64,000 bases of DNA from DATFVA01 sp963811905 (lineage in GTDB: Bacteria > Bacteroidota > Ignavibacteria > Ignavibacteriales > Ignavibacteriaceae): contig CAWETK010000014.1 in assembly GCA_963811905.1 (NCBI GenBank), forward strand, positions 1 to 64,000. Reading direction: 5' to 3'. The position numbers and the translations under genes were made by a program. Positions 30,316-39,427 of this stretch are shown in pieces (within the stretch, counting starts at the first letter, position 1; each line of letters begins with the position of its first letter). The notes below the pieces were generated by a model. It made no database searches. It had not been told where the DNA came from and saw nothing but the letters and a program-made list of their open reading frames with translations.

Positions 30316-30355
30316 GAGAGCTCATATGGGTTTTTTAATTTCCATATGAGCTCTC
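30316..30355 (-). terminator. Strong 14-bp hairpin after the T9SS cargo gene
   Basis: GAGAGCTCATATGG (30,316-30,329) and CCATATGAGCTCTC (30,342-30,355) form a perfect 14-bp stem with a 12-base loop, 25 bases beyond the stop of the minus-strand gene. No long T-run follows on the minus strand, as is common in this phylum. Confidence 0.7.
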
Positions 30356-30380
30356 TTTCCGAAATTTATATTTGACGAAA

Positions 30381-31994
30381 TTACTTGAGCAGAATCATTT
30401 TGTTAGTTTTAACAAATTCGTTGTTATTTCCTGTTCTCAGGATATAGTAATATACTCCCGAGGGTAAACCCGAAGCATTAAAGCTGACGTGATAAGCCCC
30501 GGCCTGTTTGTTTTCATTTACAAGGCTGGATACCTCCTGGCCAAGGGAATTATATACTTTAAGACTTACAAAGGAATTTTCGGGTATAGCATAATCAATA
30601 ACCGTAGACGGGTTAAACGGATTGGGGAAGTTCTGCGATAAGTTATAGCTCAGCGGAACAAGATCCTTAACCAGAACTTCGTCGCTGTATTCTGAATTTC
30701 CATTAAGATCTACCTGTTTCAGTCTGTATGCTATTGCATCTGCCCGGATATTCTCAATGTTATCGGTAAAGGAGTATTCCTGCGGTTCGGAAGTGGTTCC
30801 TCTTCCCTGCTTAAAGCCTATAAAATTCCAGGTTCCTTCATTATCACCTTTTATTATCCGTCTTTCAATTTCAAAACCTCTGTTATTTGTTTCAGTTGCT
30901 GTATTCCAGTTAAGCAATATCTTTCCGCTTGATGCATCAGCAGTGAATGAAGTTAATTCGACCGGAACGATACCTACATATTTCAGGAAAACACCGCCGG
31001 CACCCCCGGCATAACCGAGGTTGGCATCAAGGAATACCATCTGCTGTAAACCATTGGTCATTGCAGGCGATGGAATGGTTTCCTGTGTGTAAGTGGTGCC
31101 GAAATCAGTCGTTTTGTAGACATAATATATTGCGGAAGCATCGGTAAGTATAAGTCTTATTGTGTTTGAACCATCCTTCAATCCATTGAAATTTATTGCT
31201 GCAAATGTTGTGAGACCCGAAGGAAGATTTGCAGGCTGCCAGGTAACACCCCCATCGGAGGTTTTCATAATATTGCTTCCGTTTGAGCCGGCCATTCCAT
31301 GCATCGCATCAGTAAATGCAATTGCCTGGTAATACAGACCCGCACTGCCGCCTAACCCGGGAACAGCTGTATAATTCCAGGTGCCTTCGAAGCCGGTTGT
31401 AGTATAGAATATTTTTGCAGTGGTTGCGCTTGCCAGAGTGTTGGCAGATCCGATCCAGAAAGTATTCTGATCAATCCAGTCCCAGGCATTTATAACACCG
31501 AATTCATTTGTACCTATCGGAGAATTTGGTGCTAATGTCCACGTTGTGCCGCCATCAGTTGTATACCTGTCCTGGTACGGCACTCCATTACCGGTGGGAT
31601 CTCCGGTGTAAACGCCATAGTTCATGTCGAACATATGGATACCATTTATAAAACTTCCTGAAACGGCAATCTGGAGAGTCCAGCTGTTTCCGCCGTCAGT
31701 TGTTCTGTAAATGCTGCCTGTACCCGTTCCAATCCAGCAGTTCATATTATCAAGCGCAGAAACTCCGTAAAGGTCGCCCGAAGGAAGTCCTGTATTCCTC
31801 AAAGCCCAGGTAGTTCCGCCGTCTTCAGACAGATAGACCAGTCCGGCAGTGCAGACTGCCCAGATTACATTTTCGCTGGGCGCTGAGATTGAGTTGATAG
31901 CCGGGGATGAAGGCAGAGTGCTCACTTGAGTCCATCCTTGCGGGAGAGCAATTCCGCTTATCAGTAAAAGAAATAGTATAACACGTTTTAACAT
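30381..31994 (-). CDS. Secreted Asp-box/YCF48-like repeat protein with T9SS sorting domain
   Basis: A 537-residue exported protein. A signal peptide (MLKRVILFLLLISGIALPQG) is followed by Asp-box repeats (SEDGGTTWALRN, TTDGGNSWTLQ, TTDGGTTWTL, TSDGGVTWQ), a BNR/YCF48-type propeller of about 320 residues. Then comes a fibronectin-like linker typical of this class (VPVELTSFTADASSGKILLN) and a type-A sorting domain (SQNFPNPFNPSTVIDYAIPE ... NSLGQEVSSLV ... KTNKMILLK). It should be secreted and anchored by the type IX system. Its ligand is unknown. Codon use and frame look healthy. Confidence 0.88.
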   Translation of the reverse strand: MLKRVILFLLLISGIALPQGWTQVSTLPSSPAINSISAPSENVIWAVCTAGLVYLSEDGGTTWALRNTGLPSGDLYGVSALDNMNCWIGTGTGSIYRTTDGGNSWTLQIAVSGSFINGIHMFDMNYGVYTGDPTGNGVPYQDRYTTDGGTTWTLAPNSPIGTNEFGVINAWDWIDQNTFWIGSANTLASATTAKIFYTTTGFEGTWNYTAVPGLGGSAGLYYQAIAFTDAMHGMAGSNGSNIMKTSDGGVTWQPANLPSGLTTFAAINFNGLKDGSNTIRLILTDASAIYYVYKTTDFGTTYTQETIPSPAMTNGLQQMVFLDANLGYAGGAGGVFLKYVGIVPVELTSFTADASSGKILLNWNTATETNNRGFEIERRIIKGDNEGTWNFIGFKQGRGTTSEPQEYSFTDNIENIRADAIAYRLKQVDLNGNSEYSDEVLVKDLVPLSYNLSQNFPNPFNPSTVIDYAIPENSFVSLKVYNSLGQEVSSLVNENKQAGAYHVSFNASGLPSGVYYYILRTGNNNEFVKTNKMILLK

Positions 31995-33097
31995 AAGTCC
32001 TCCTCCTGATATGTTTAATTGGAAAGAACGTAAAGGGAAAAATTAAAATCTGATTATTTCCGCTTACATAGCTTTAATTTAATAAAAAATAATACATGAA
32101 GTAATTACATTTTCAAAAAAAAATGTGGCGGAGAAATCAATTGAAGGAAAGAGGTTTCAACGATTTTAAAGTCAGAAGATCGAATAGATTTCCTGAATGG
32201 CCGAATGAATGAATGAATGACGAATGATTGGTTGATTGGTTGATTGGATGATTGAATGACCCGCCTCGCCGGTTTATCAGCCGGGTTGGCGGGCAAGTTG
32301 GCAGGCAGCGCAGCGGATGGTTACGGGATTAGCATAGCTGCTTTAAAGGGACGCAGATTGAATGGATAAAATAGCGAATGAACGAATGGTTGAATGGGTG
32401 AATGACGAATGATTGATTGAATGGTCGAATCACGATTGGTTGATTGAGTGATTGATTGATTGCAAACAACACAGCATTAGCCTCCTAAATTTTTCATTAA
32501 AGTTTATTGCGGTACACGTGTAAAGCAATCCGTCAGAGCCGGACGGGTTCGCCTGAATCGCTTTCGTAACCCTGCAAGCGGGCTCGCCTGAATAGGTAGG
32601 CACGTAACTCAGGTCTCCCGACCTGAGATCCCGCCAGAATAATCCTGCCACCGGATCTTCCATCATCCCGTATTTGTCATTTCGAACTCCGGCAAATTTA
32701 TCTCCAGCATTTAGGCCGGGGTGAGAAATCTGAAAATTAGAACATTGGCGAACCTTGCTTTAATAGGACGCAGATTGAATGGATAAAATAGCGAATGAAC
32801 GAATGGGTGAATGAGTGAATGGCGAATGATTGACTGAATGAGTATGATTGAATGATTGATTGATTCGACAGATTGAAATGATTAGAATGATTGAATAGAT
32901 TGTGATTGAATCGAATGACTCGCCTCGCCGAATGACATTGTCTTACTTTTTAGTCAGCCCCTTTACACGCTTGCCTGCTCAAGATCTCTCAAACTCTATG
33001 AATAATCCCGGAAGTTTTACTTGTTACTTTTATCTTTTATCTTACTTCGCCTTACTTCTCCCTTGTTACTTTTATCTTACTTTCCGTCCCTGCAAAT
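31995..33097. repeat. Intergenic composite repeat block
   Basis: After about 160 bases of promoter-like spacer come M5/4-bp tract (32,165-32,255), M3 (32,260-32,300), M10 (GCGGATGGTTACGGGATTAG), 4-bp tract, M1 (32,473), hairpins CCGTCAGAGCCGGACGG and CTCAGGTC-TCCC-GACCTGAG (about 32,608-32,627), M4 (32,674-32,732), then a stretch identical in type to 24,285-24,461 leading into copy 2 of the AbiEii-like gene. No gene is seen. Confidence 0.8.
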
Positions 33098-33715
33098 TTA
33101 TAATCCGTCTGTGGCTGCTTTAATAAGAAATTCTTTTATCACATCCTGATTAACCGGCTGGTTTAAATAGATTACTTCTTCTTCATAATTTATATCTTCG
33201 AAATATGCAAGCTGTTCCAGGAAAAGTTTTCCGTTAAATACTTCTCCGAATATTTTGGCTGCTCTTTCACTTATTTTTTTCAGTGAATGATGATTTTTTA
33301 TTATAAAATAGAGATCAACATAATCTTTCCATTTCGCCCGGCCGCTTAGAGCATAAGCTTTCATTGCAGCAAGATTTAATAATGACGGAATTTTTATTGT
33401 GTTATTGAAATCAGTCAGCTCATTAATTATAAATGGATACTGGAAGAAAGTTATTTTTACGTTATTGATAATAAAATGGATTTGATCTTCTTCTTCTTTG
33501 ATTAATTGATTGACAGAATAATTATTCTTTACAAGATAATTTTTGATGCTTTGTCTTTTAATTTTTTTTGGGGAGAACAGGTCAAAATCAATTGAGTGCC
33601 TGTGCCCGATATGTAAAGCCACTGCAGTTCCGCCGACAAGAATATACTCCCCGGAAAAGTCCTTCAGTAATGGGAGCAGCTCCGCCTGGTTTTTAGTTAA
33701 AATTTCGTTGTGCAT
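33098..33715 (-). CDS. AbiEii/AbiGii-type nucleotidyltransferase, copy 2
   Basis: Same protein as at 24462-25079 except Asn for Asp in QPVNQDV near the C-terminus. The GG and DxD active-site residues are unchanged. The copy came with its whole flank: the match runs from about 32,930 (left repeat) to about 34,170 (right repeat), so the unit that moved was roughly 1.2 kb. Confidence 0.8.
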   Translation of the reverse strand: MHNEILTKNQAELLPLLKDFSGEYILVGGTAVALHIGHRHSIDFDLFSPKKIKRQSIKNYLVKNNYSVNQLIKEEEDQIHFIINNVKITFFQYPFIINELTDFNNTIKIPSLLNLAAMKAYALSGRAKWKDYVDLYFIIKNHHSLKKISERAAKIFGEVFNGKLFLEQLAYFEDINYEEEVIYLNQPVNQDVIKEFLIKAATDGL

Positions 33716-33992
33716 GCCGCTGGAAGTATAACCTGAAAAAATTAATTGTTTTTTTACTATAATTCGGCCGTTTTCCTGATACTTGCTTAAAAAATATTTC
33801 CGCAGCTTTGTCTATGCCAATTAACTTAAATAATTGCCTGATATCTTCAATATCCCCGTAATTAAGGATGCCTTCAACAACGGAATTCAAACCAAGCTGT
33901 TCTTTTTTTTCTTCGGGAACCCACCACCATAAATAACTGTGTTCTTTAATGAAAGTCCTTAACTCATCTGATATTTCGTTTTGTTTTTTCAT
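33693..33992 (-). CDS. Small partner of the AbiEii-like enzyme, copy 2
   Basis: Differs from copy 1 by two conservative changes near the N-terminus (KKQNEISDELRTF versus KKQDEISDELKTF). The 23-base overlap with the nucleotidyltransferase and the upstream palindrome are kept, so both copies should be expressed and cross-regulated. Confidence 0.6.
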   Translation of the reverse strand: MKKQNEISDELRTFIKEHSYLWWWVPEEKKEQLGLNSVVEGILNYGDIEDIRQLFKLIGIDKAAEIFFKQVSGKRPNYSKKTINFFRLYFQRHAQRNFN

Positions 33993-35135
33993 TACAGGCT
34001 TCGGTCTGGTCTTTATAGGTCTGGAATTATATTTCTCTAAAATTAGAGAAAAAATTTAATATAACAAATGTGGATGAATGAATCACGAGTGATTGAGTGA
34101 TGGAGTGATTGAGTGATTGGCTGATTGAGTGATTGAGTGATTGACGAATGAATGAATCACGAGATTGAATGATTGAATGATTCGAGATTGAATGATTGAA
34201 TGATTGAATGATTGACCCGCCTCGCCGGTTTATCAGCCGGGTTGGCGGGCAAGTTGAATGACCTGCTTTAACGGAACGCAGATTGAACGGATAAAATAGC
34301 GAATGAACGAATGGGTGAATGGTTGAATGACGAATGATTGATTGAATGAATCACGAGATTGAATGATTGAATGATTCGAGATTGAATGATTGAATGATTG
34401 AATGATTGACGAATGATTGGTTGATTGGTTGATTGGCTGATTGAATGACCCGCCTCGACGGTTTATCAGCCAGGTTGGCGGGCAAGTTGGCAGGCAGCGC
34501 AGCGGATGGTTACGGAATTAGCGTAGCTGCTTTAAAGGGATGCAGATAGAATGGAGATTGCCTGAATGGTCGAATGAATGAATGAATGAATGACGAATGA
34601 TTGGCTGATTGGTTGATTGGTTGATTGAATGACCCGCCTCGACGGTTTATCAGCCAGGTTGGCGGGCAAGATGCCGAACCCCCGTCGAACCCCGGCAAAC
34701 TTTGCTCCAGCAGCAGGCCGGGGTGAGAAATCTTAAGTATGTAAATCTTTTCAATTAATAAATTAAGATTTCTCCATCCTCCTTACGTCGGATGTTCGAA
34801 ATGACAATTCCTGGAAAATATGATATGCCGTTCGAACTTCGTGAATTTTCATCTTTTTGTTGAATAATTCAACAAACTTTTAAGCTTTGGACGATCTGGG
34901 GACAATTTTATGTCGATTTGGTCCGTACCATGTCGATTCTAAAAACTCGAATCGACATAAATTTTATGTGATTACGGCTCATATTCTAACATTTTACTGC
35001 TTTATGTCGATTTGTCGATTCACTTTCGACTTATTCGGGGGGGGGGTATATTTCGGGGGTAAGTTTTTTTACCCCTCCTATGGAATGCGGCTAAAGCCTG
35101 CACCCTGATCCCTTTCCTTTTCCCCGTCAGCTAAA
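33993..35135. repeat. Composite repeats, M4 long inverted repeat and G-run element
   Basis: Three rounds of 4-bp tract plus M3 (34,075-34,250; 34,290-34,480; 34,565-34,670). Then M4 (34,688-34,734) faces an inverted M4-like arm (AAGATTTCTCCATCCTCC to TTCGAAATGACA, 34,767-34,806). The TCGATT-rich G-run element follows (34,850-35,060, ten G), then the left half of a CCGTC palindrome cut by the insertion sequence at 35,136. No gene is seen. Confidence 0.8.
34026..34051 (-). promoter_or_regulatory. Operator-like palindrome upstream of AbiEii-like copy 2
   Basis: The 9-bp inverted repeat TTTCTCTAA-AA-TTAGAGAAA (34,032-34,051) with TATAAT on the minus strand at 34,031-34,026, unchanged from copy 1. 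Confidence 0.6.
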
Positions 35136-36722
35136 GGGTCTGTTGCACAACTCTTAGGCATGCAATTTGTTTAGAATAGATAAACCTATACACAGGAAAA
35201 AATCTATGCTTGGTAAAAAGAAATTTCAGCCTAAATTAATGTATAATTTAACTTTAGATGATCTAGTACCGGAAGATGATTTCTACAGGAAACTAGAATC
35301 GATCTTAGATTTGAGATTCGTTTATCAGGAATGTGAAAGCCTATATGGAAAAACAGGGAATCCATCGATAGACCCTGTAGTATTTTTTAAGCTAAATCTA
35401 TTTGGATTTTTTGAAAATATAATATCTGACAGGGAATTAGTAAGAAAAGCCAGCGATAGTCTTAGCATAAGATATTATCTGGGATATGATATAGATGAAA
35501 AGCTACCATGGCATTCAACGATATCAAGAACCAGAACAATAATAAAGAAAGAGACTTTTGAATTAGTATTTAATCAAATCCTTGAAAAATGTTATCAGGC
35601 AGGATTGATAGAAGGGAAGCATCAATCAATAGATTCCACATTAGTCAAAGCAAATGCTTCATTGGATAGCCTTGAGAGGAAAGTTCCCAAATTAAGTTTA
35701 AAGGAATTCACAGACAGGACATATGCCGAAAATCCTATGGATGAGGAAGAAAAAAAAGACGAAAATGATAAAAATAAAAAGGAAGAGGAATCAAAATTCG
35801 AGGAAAGTGATTCTGAAAAACAAGTAAGGACAGAAAGAGATAAGAATGAAAAATATTTCAGCAGGACAGATCCTGATAGCAGAATAGCAACAAAACCAGG
35901 GACTCAAACGGGATTATATTATACAACGCACTATAGTGCAGACAGTAAAAACAGGGTTATCACCGATGTATTGACAACCTATTCAGACAGAGGAGATACA
36001 AAAGTATTTTTAGAAGTATTTGACAGAGCAGAAAAAAGGTTAAAGCAATTAGGATTAGCAATAGAAGAAGTCTCAGCTGATAAAGGATATTGTTCGGGAG
36101 AAAATTTAAGAGAATTTGAGAACCGTAATATAAAAGCCTTCGTACCGACAAAGCGGAGTAAAAACCCTGTTGTTAAAGCCAACAAGAAATTTATATATGA
36201 GGAAGAAGAAGATAAAGTTCTTTGTCCGAATAATAAGCCGTTGGAATATTACAGATATGAAAAGCAGTCTCAGAGGAAAAGATACAAAGCAAAAAAAGAG
36301 GATTGTCAGGGATGTCCATTAAAGAATCAATGCTGCCCAAAGGCAAAATTTAGAAGTATAAGCAGGACCATTTATTATAAGGAATATGAAAGGTTAGATG
36401 GCAGATTGAAAACACCCAGAGCCAGGCAAGCTTATATAATAAGGAAAACTGTTTCGGAAGGTTTATTTGCTGAAGCCAAGTCTAATCATACGCTAAGTAA
36501 GTTTATGACAAGAGGAATAGATAATGCTCAAAAAAAGTCATATCTGATTGCTTCTGTTCAGAACTTAAAAAGATTACTAAAGGGGTTAGGGAAACATCCA
36601 AGGGTGGGAGTCCAAAAGACGAAAGTTGAACAAGAAAGAAAATTTTCATACAGTAATCTTCATATTTTCACTTCGGGAATTTCTGTCGTTTATACATAAT
36701 CAGATACTTGCGCAACAGACCC
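35136..36722 (+). mobile_element. IS1182-family insertion sequence, copy 1
   Basis: The ends are GGGTCTGTTGCACAA at 35,136 and TTGCGCAACAGACCC ending at 36,722, a 15-bp inverted repeat with one mismatch. The single transposase gene fills most of the element. Confidence 0.9.
35206..36699 (+). CDS. IS1182-family DDE transposase, copy 1
   Basis: The start is set at ATG 35,206, preceded by AGGAAAAA; an in-frame TTG at 35,167 would add 13 residues without a ribosome binding site. The 497-residue protein has an N-terminal DUF772-type domain (MYNLTLDDLVPEDDFYRKLE, SIDPVVFFKLNLFGFFENI), the first Asp in HQSIDSTLVKANAS, a very acidic and lysine-rich linker, the second Asp in SADKGYCSGENL, a Cys cluster (CQGCPLKNQCCPKA), and the Glu in EGLFAEAKSNHTLSKF. 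All DDE residues and the frame are intact, so it is probably active. Confidence 0.92.
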   Translation: MLGKKKFQPKLMYNLTLDDLVPEDDFYRKLESILDLRFVYQECESLYGKTGNPSIDPVVFFKLNLFGFFENIISDRELVRKASDSLSIRYYLGYDIDEKLPWHSTISRTRTIIKKETFELVFNQILEKCYQAGLIEGKHQSIDSTLVKANASLDSLERKVPKLSLKEFTDRTYAENPMDEEEKKDENDKNKKEEESKFEESDSEKQVRTERDKNEKYFSRTDPDSRIATKPGTQTGLYYTTHYSADSKNRVITDVLTTYSDRGDTKVFLEVFDRAEKRLKQLGLAIEEVSADKGYCSGENLREFENRNIKAFVPTKRSKNPVVKANKKFIYEEEEDKVLCPNNKPLEYYRYEKQSQRKRYKAKKEDCQGCPLKNQCCPKAKFRSISRTIYYKEYERLDGRLKTPRARQAYIIRKTVSEGLFAEAKSNHTLSKFMTRGIDNAQKKSYLIASVQNLKRLLKGLGKHPRVGVQKTKVEQERKFSYSNLHIFTSGISVVYT

Positions 36723-36761
36723 TTTAAGTCGTGGATTTCTATAAAAAATAAAATCCCGGCT

Positions 36762-37202
36762 TTAGCCAAATTTATTCAGCGATTTAAACCCATATTTTTT
36801 AATAAACTCTTCATATTCTTCTGTAAAACTCTTTTTCCTATGATGTTCTATCTGGTTCTTTATATAATCTCTTACCCTATTAATCTGCGATTCACTTACA
36901 GATACAGCTATATACTCATCCTGCTATTCAAAATGACTCTTTGATAAGCCATATTTATTCACCCAATTTGATGATTCTCCCTTTAGCAGCTGGGCTACTT
37001 TACTAATATTTTGATCTGAACCCATTGATATTGTCATATGGATGTGCTCAGGTTCGCAGTTTATAAAATCAATATAGATATTTTTTAATTCTGCATTTTC
37101 TCTTATGTGATTCAATAATTTGGATTTAATATCTTCAGTAATTATTCGCTCCCTGTTTTTGGTTGACCAGATTAGATGAATCCAGATTCTAATATATGGC
37201 AT
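36762..37202 (-). pseudogene. IS200/REP-associated (Y1) transposase with an in-frame stop
   Basis: The N-terminal 92 residues read MPYIRIWIHLIWSTKNRERI and later CEPEHIHMTISM, the His-U-His motif of Y1 HUH transposases. After KSHFE the frame hits TAG where the family has Trp (TGG), then continues without a shift as QDEYIAVSVSESQINRVRDY and IKNQIEHHRKKSFTEEYEEF to a natural stop at 36,762. So a single G-to-A change inactivated it. On its 5' side is a direct repeat (CTTTGGCTGACTTGCCAC twice, 37,302-37,342), probably remnants of its hairpin ends or REP sites. Confidence 0.82.
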
Positions 37203-37349
37203 AAACTTGTTTCCTTATATTAAGATGAATTGTAAAGGGTTTTAATTGAAATGCCCGTTTTTGTGTGAAACAACAGCAAACTTGCTCTGAACTTAAATTC
37301 AACTTTGGCTGACTTGCCACAAGCTTTGGCTGACTTGCCACGACTTTTA
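37203..37349. repeat. Upstream flank of the Y1 remnant with direct repeats
   Basis: It contains CTTTGGCTGACTTGCCACAA and CTTTGGCTGACTTGCCACGA in tandem (about 37,302-37,344). The segment between the two insertion sequences starts TTTAAGTCGTGG and ends CCACGACTTTTA, an inverted pair that may mark the original ends of the Y1 element. Confidence 0.6.
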
Positions 37350-38936
37350 GGGTCTGTTGCACAACTCTTAGGCATGCAATTTGTTTAGAATAGATAAACC
37401 TATACACAGGAAAAAATCTATGCTTGGTAAAAAGAAATTTCAGCCTAAATTAATGTATAATTTAACTTTAGATGATCTAGTACCGGAAGATGATTTCTAC
37501 AGGAAACTAGAATCGATCTTAGATTTGAGATTCGTTTATCAGGAATGTGAAAGCCTATATGGAAAAACAGGGAATCCATCGATAGACCCTGTAGTATTTT
37601 TTAAGCTAAATCTATTTGGATTTTTTGAAAATATAATATCTGACAGGGAATTAGTAAGAAAAGCCAGCGATAGTCTTAGCATAAGATATTATCTGGGATA
37701 TGATATAGATGAAAAGCTACCATGGCATTCAACGATATCAAGAACCAGAACAATAATAAAGAAAGAGACTTTTGAATTAGTATTTAATCAAATCCTTGAA
37801 AAATGTTATCAGGCAGGATTGATAGAAGGGAAGCATCAATCAATAGATTCCACATTAGTCAAAGCAAATGCTTCATTGGATAGCCTTGAGAGGAAAGTTC
37901 CCAAATTAAGTTTAAAGGAATTCACAGACAGGACATATGCCGAAAATCCTATGGATGAGGAAGAAAAAAAAGACGAAAATGATAAAAATAAAAAGGAAGA
38001 GGAATCAAAATTCGAGGAAAGTGATTCTGAAAAACAAGTAAGGACAGAAAGAGATAAGAATGAAAAATATTTCAGCAGGACAGATCCTGATAGCAGAATA
38101 GCAACAAAACCAGGGACTCAAACGGGATTATATTATACAACGCACTATAGTGCAGACAGTAAAAACAGGGTTATCACCGATGTATTGACAACCTATTCAG
38201 ACAGAGGAGATACAAAAGTATTTTTAGAAGTATTTGACAGAGCAGAAAAAAGGTTAAAGCAATTAGGATTAGCAATAGAAGAAGTCTCAGCTGATAAAGG
38301 ATATTGTTCGGGAGAAAATTTAAGAGAATTTGAGAACCGTAATATAAAAGCCTTCGTACCGACAAAGCGGAGTAAAAACCCTGTTGTTAAAGCCAACAAG
38401 AAATTTATATATGAGGAAGAAGAAGATAAAGTTCTTTGTCCGAATAATAAGCCGTTGGAATATTACAGATATGAAAAGCAGTCTCAGAGGAAAAGATACA
38501 AAGCAAAAAAAGAGGATTGTCAGGGATGTCCATTAAAGAATCAATGCTGCCCAAAGGCAAAATTTAGAAGTATAAGCAGGACCATTTATTATAAGGAATA
38601 TGAAAGGTTAGATGGCAGATTGAAAACACCCAGAGCCAGGCAAGCTTATATAATAAGGAAAACTGTTTCGGAAGGTTTATTTGCTGAAGCCAAGTCTAAT
38701 CATACGCTAAGTAAGTTTATGACAAGAGGAATAGATAATGCTCAAAAAAAGTCATATCTGATTGCTTCTGTTCAGAACTTAAAAAGATTACTAAAGGGGT
38801 TAGGGAAACATCCAAGGGTGGGAGTCCAAAAGACGAAAGTTGAACAAGAAAGAAAATTTTCATACAGTAATCTTCATATTTTCACTTCGGGAATTTCTGT
38901 CGTTTATACATAATCAGATACTTGCGCAACAGACCC
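37350..38936 (+). mobile_element. IS1182-family insertion sequence, copy 2
   Basis: Same ends and length as copy 1. The two copies appear identical over their whole length, pointing to very recent duplication. Confidence 0.9.
37420..38913 (+). CDS. IS1182-family DDE transposase, copy 2
   Basis: Protein identical to copy 1, with the same ATG and AGGAAAAA ribosome binding site. With an intact frame in both copies, either can move the pair. Confidence 0.92.
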   Translation: MLGKKKFQPKLMYNLTLDDLVPEDDFYRKLESILDLRFVYQECESLYGKTGNPSIDPVVFFKLNLFGFFENIISDRELVRKASDSLSIRYYLGYDIDEKLPWHSTISRTRTIIKKETFELVFNQILEKCYQAGLIEGKHQSIDSTLVKANASLDSLERKVPKLSLKEFTDRTYAENPMDEEEKKDENDKNKKEEESKFEESDSEKQVRTERDKNEKYFSRTDPDSRIATKPGTQTGLYYTTHYSADSKNRVITDVLTTYSDRGDTKVFLEVFDRAEKRLKQLGLAIEEVSADKGYCSGENLREFENRNIKAFVPTKRSKNPVVKANKKFIYEEEEDKVLCPNNKPLEYYRYEKQSQRKRYKAKKEDCQGCPLKNQCCPKAKFRSISRTIYYKEYERLDGRLKTPRARQAYIIRKTVSEGLFAEAKSNHTLSKFMTRGIDNAQKKSYLIASVQNLKRLLKGLGKHPRVGVQKTKVEQERKFSYSNLHIFTSGISVVYT

Positions 38937-39427
38937 TAAAGCAGACGGCAATTTAATTCCTCAATTTTACCTACCTGATTTTATTATTGCTCAATTCAAA
39001 TGTCATTTCGAACCCCGGCAAACTTTGCTCCAGCATCAAGCCGGGGTGAGAAATCTGAAGTACGCAAATCTTTTCAATTAATAAATTAAGATTTCTCCAT
39101 CCTCCTTACGTCGGATGTTCGAAATGACAATTGAAACTACGATATGCCGTTCGCCATACAATCATCCACCCATACATTCATTATCGAAACTTCTTCATTG
39201 TCCCTTATATAGTTTACGCTGTGCGGCCTGCCTCGGCGGTATGCGGGTTCGCTGAATCGCTTAAGCGAAATACTCCGGCTCTGACGGATCGCTTTACACG
39301 CTTGCCTGCTCAAGATTTCTCAAACCCTATGAAGAATCCCTGAAGTTTTACTTGTTACTTGTTACTTTTTACTTTTATCTTGCTTCGCCTGACTTCTTCC
39401 TTGTTACTTTTATCTTTTATCTTGCCC
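38937..39427. repeat. Intergenic composite repeat block
   Basis: The right half of the split palindrome (TAAAGCAGACGG), then M4 with its inverted arm (39,000-39,056 and 39,087-39,128), a piece of unique sequence, M2 tail (ACACGCTTGCCTGCTCAAGA at about 39,296) and CTTGTTACTTTTATC words abutting the wecB stop. No gene is seen. Confidence 0.8.

Larger units (their letters stand above)
35136..38936. mobile_element. Composite structure: two IS1182-family copies around a Y1 transposase remnant
   Basis: Two 1,587-bp elements in direct orientation enclose 627 bases. The outer flanks are TAAA on both sides (GCTAAA before, TAAAGC after), a 4-bp target duplication shared by the pair. The inner flanks are both TTTA. 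The target was the TAAA loop of the repeated palindrome CCGTCAGCTAAAGCAGACGG, seen uninterrupted at 19,424-19,443. The simplest reading is that the whole unit inserted as a composite transposon. Confidence 0.8.
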
